This document shows, in pieces, positions 63,269-64,000 of a stretch of 64,000 nucleotides of DNA. The stretch is from Gammaproteobacteria bacterium (GTDB lineage: Bacteria; Pseudomonadota; Gammaproteobacteria; Pseudomonadales; Pseudohongiellaceae), in assembly GCA_041395725.1 (NCBI GenBank), contig JAWKZW010000001.1:3788501-3852500 (forward strand), in the 5' to 3' direction. Every line of letters starts with the position of its first letter. The stretch's first letter is position 1. The notes under the pieces were generated by a model. That model had not been told where the DNA came from. It saw nothing but the letters and a program-made list of their open reading frames with translations, and did not search any database. Position numbers and translations under genes: made by a program.

Positions 63269-63448
63269 GTTTTCTCAGAATCCTGCGAGAAATACCAGGG
63301 CCCGGTGAAGATCATCGCCTGCGTGGAAGACCCGGCGGTGATCCGCCAGATTCTGGAACATTTGCGGAAGAAGGGGGCCGAAGATTTCCAGGCGCAGCTG
63401 CCGCCTGAGCGTGCCCCGCCGCAGATCGGGTTGTTTGATGAGGCCTGA
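63269..63448 (+). pseudogene. C-terminal remnant of an IS91-type transposase
   Basis: The plus-strand frame reads EKYQGPVKIIACVEDPAVIRQILEHLRKKG and ends PPQIGLFDEA. This resembles the conserved tail of IS91-family (Y2) transposases: a zinc-finger end, then MRIIAFIxDPxVIxxILxHLxxK. The finger cysteine appears replaced by Tyr. The catalytic N-terminal part is absent. The call rests on memory of this tail pattern. Confidence 0.6.
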
Positions 63449-63639
63449 CTCAACATCAAGACGTAAATGAGAGTAAAAGGGAGAATTACAGCCTGCCAGG
63501 GACGGTGGTCGGACTGCTCTCGGCCTGGAAACGACTTGCGCACGATTTAGCCAGTATTGAAGAGGTATTTGCGTAGTATTGAAGAACGAATCCATCCGGT
63601 TCCATCAGAATTCTGGTCGATAAGCAGTCATTGTCCAAT

Positions 63640-63990
63640 TCACGATCCGCCAAGCTGGACAGCCTCCCGGTTGAGATATACCTCTTGTCCTTCTATAAGC
63701 CGACAATGGTGTGTCTGAGCCGCTCCATTACCACTATCATAATTAGCTGCAGGTATCGATTGCGGAAAACTACGATATCCGTTGAACGCCGAGTCAGGCA
63801 GGCCGCGATAGGGGGCCGAAAAACCCCGGTATATTTCCGCATTCTTTCCGGTAAAGCCCGGGTCCTTACCATCGATGAGAGCGGGGAAAATGCCATGACG
63901 TGGCGCCAGTCCGCCGCTTAGCAGCAGCAACAGCGCTACATCCGGGCAGGGCCGATCGAACAGCCCCCCGTCTGCCAGTGGCCAAACCAT
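63640..63990 (-). CDS. Unassigned open frame at the window edge
   Basis: A 116-codon minus-strand frame (ALIDGKDPGFTGKNAEIYRGFSAPYRG and so on) without a visible ribosome site or known domain; its codon pattern does not clearly favour coding. It may be part of a longer gene beyond the window or non-coding. The 190 bp before it (63449-63639) hold nothing recognisable. Confidence 0.2.
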   Translation of the reverse strand: MVWPLADGGLFDRPCPDVALLLLLSGGLAPRHGIFPALIDGKDPGFTGKNAEIYRGFSAPYRGLPDSAFNGYRSFPQSIPAANYDSGNGAAQTHHCRLIEGQEVYLNREAVQLGGS

Positions 63991-64000
63991 TTGCGAATAT

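Noticed and set aside
47981..64000. An attachment-site repeat of the tRNA-Ser 3' end marking the island's far boundary
   Set aside because: No second copy of the tRNA tail was found by eye in the window, and no integrase gene is present.

Overview
The window is a gammaproteobacterial chromosome segment, probably from the Pseudomonas/Cellvibrio-like part of the class. The basis is gene order: cspD-clpS-clpA-infA-bpt-aat-trxB-ftsK-lolA-rarA-serS-cysG-tusEBCD-yccA-tRNA-Ser is the arrangement I recall from Pseudomonas, and roxA, purB, hflD and mnmA also sit together. Codon use is moderately GC-rich. No rRNA or species marker is present, so I go no lower than class.

Layout. 0-6.7 kb: a divergent singlet-oxygen/membrane-stress locus. 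An ECF sigma factor with its ChrR-type zinc/cupin anti-sigma points right; a six-gene lipid-modification operon (SnoaL-like, FAD oxidoreductase, DUF1365, cyclopropane synthase-like, DUF2878, chalcone-isomerase-like) points left behind an ECF-type promoter. 6.8-8.4 kb: a MerR-type HTH fused to a class III nucleotide cyclase, with paired 21-bp repeats upstream. 8.4-20 kb: loosely packed accessory DNA holding abgT, an epoxide hydrolase, an argD-like aminotransferase, msrA, a patatin and a 5'-nucleotidase, plus three decayed genes. 20-31 kb: cysB, cysH, thrH, pabB, roxA, purB, hflD, mnmA, a Nudix enzyme, moaCDE, rluE. 31-47.7 kb: the conserved housekeeping block above, ending at tRNA-Ser(UGA).

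48-64 kb: an accessory island beginning at tRNA-Ser. It opens with an hsdM stump, then a compact type II-C CRISPR-Cas locus: a tracrRNA pointing left, then cas9, cas1 and cas2 pointing right. cas2 is cut after codon 39. Its second half lies 7.9 kb away, next to a 12-repeat array. The intervening DNA is bounded by an exact 8-bp duplication (AGGACGGC), the duplication size typical of IS66. A complete IS66-family element forms only its right end. The rest is captured DNA: the 3' end of a fatty-acid cis/trans isomerase gene, two yceI genes, a PQQ dehydrogenase and an oxygenase gene truncated by the IS. Removing the unit and one 8-bp copy restores a 110-residue Cas2 in frame. Cas9 keeps all recognisable RuvC and HNH residues, so the locus looks able to interfere but probably not to acquire spacers. 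Beyond the array are a RadC-like gene, a small unknown gene, a transposase tail and unassigned DNA.

Limits: everything was read by eye from sequence and translations. Family names rest on remembered motifs and lengths; no database search or folding was run.
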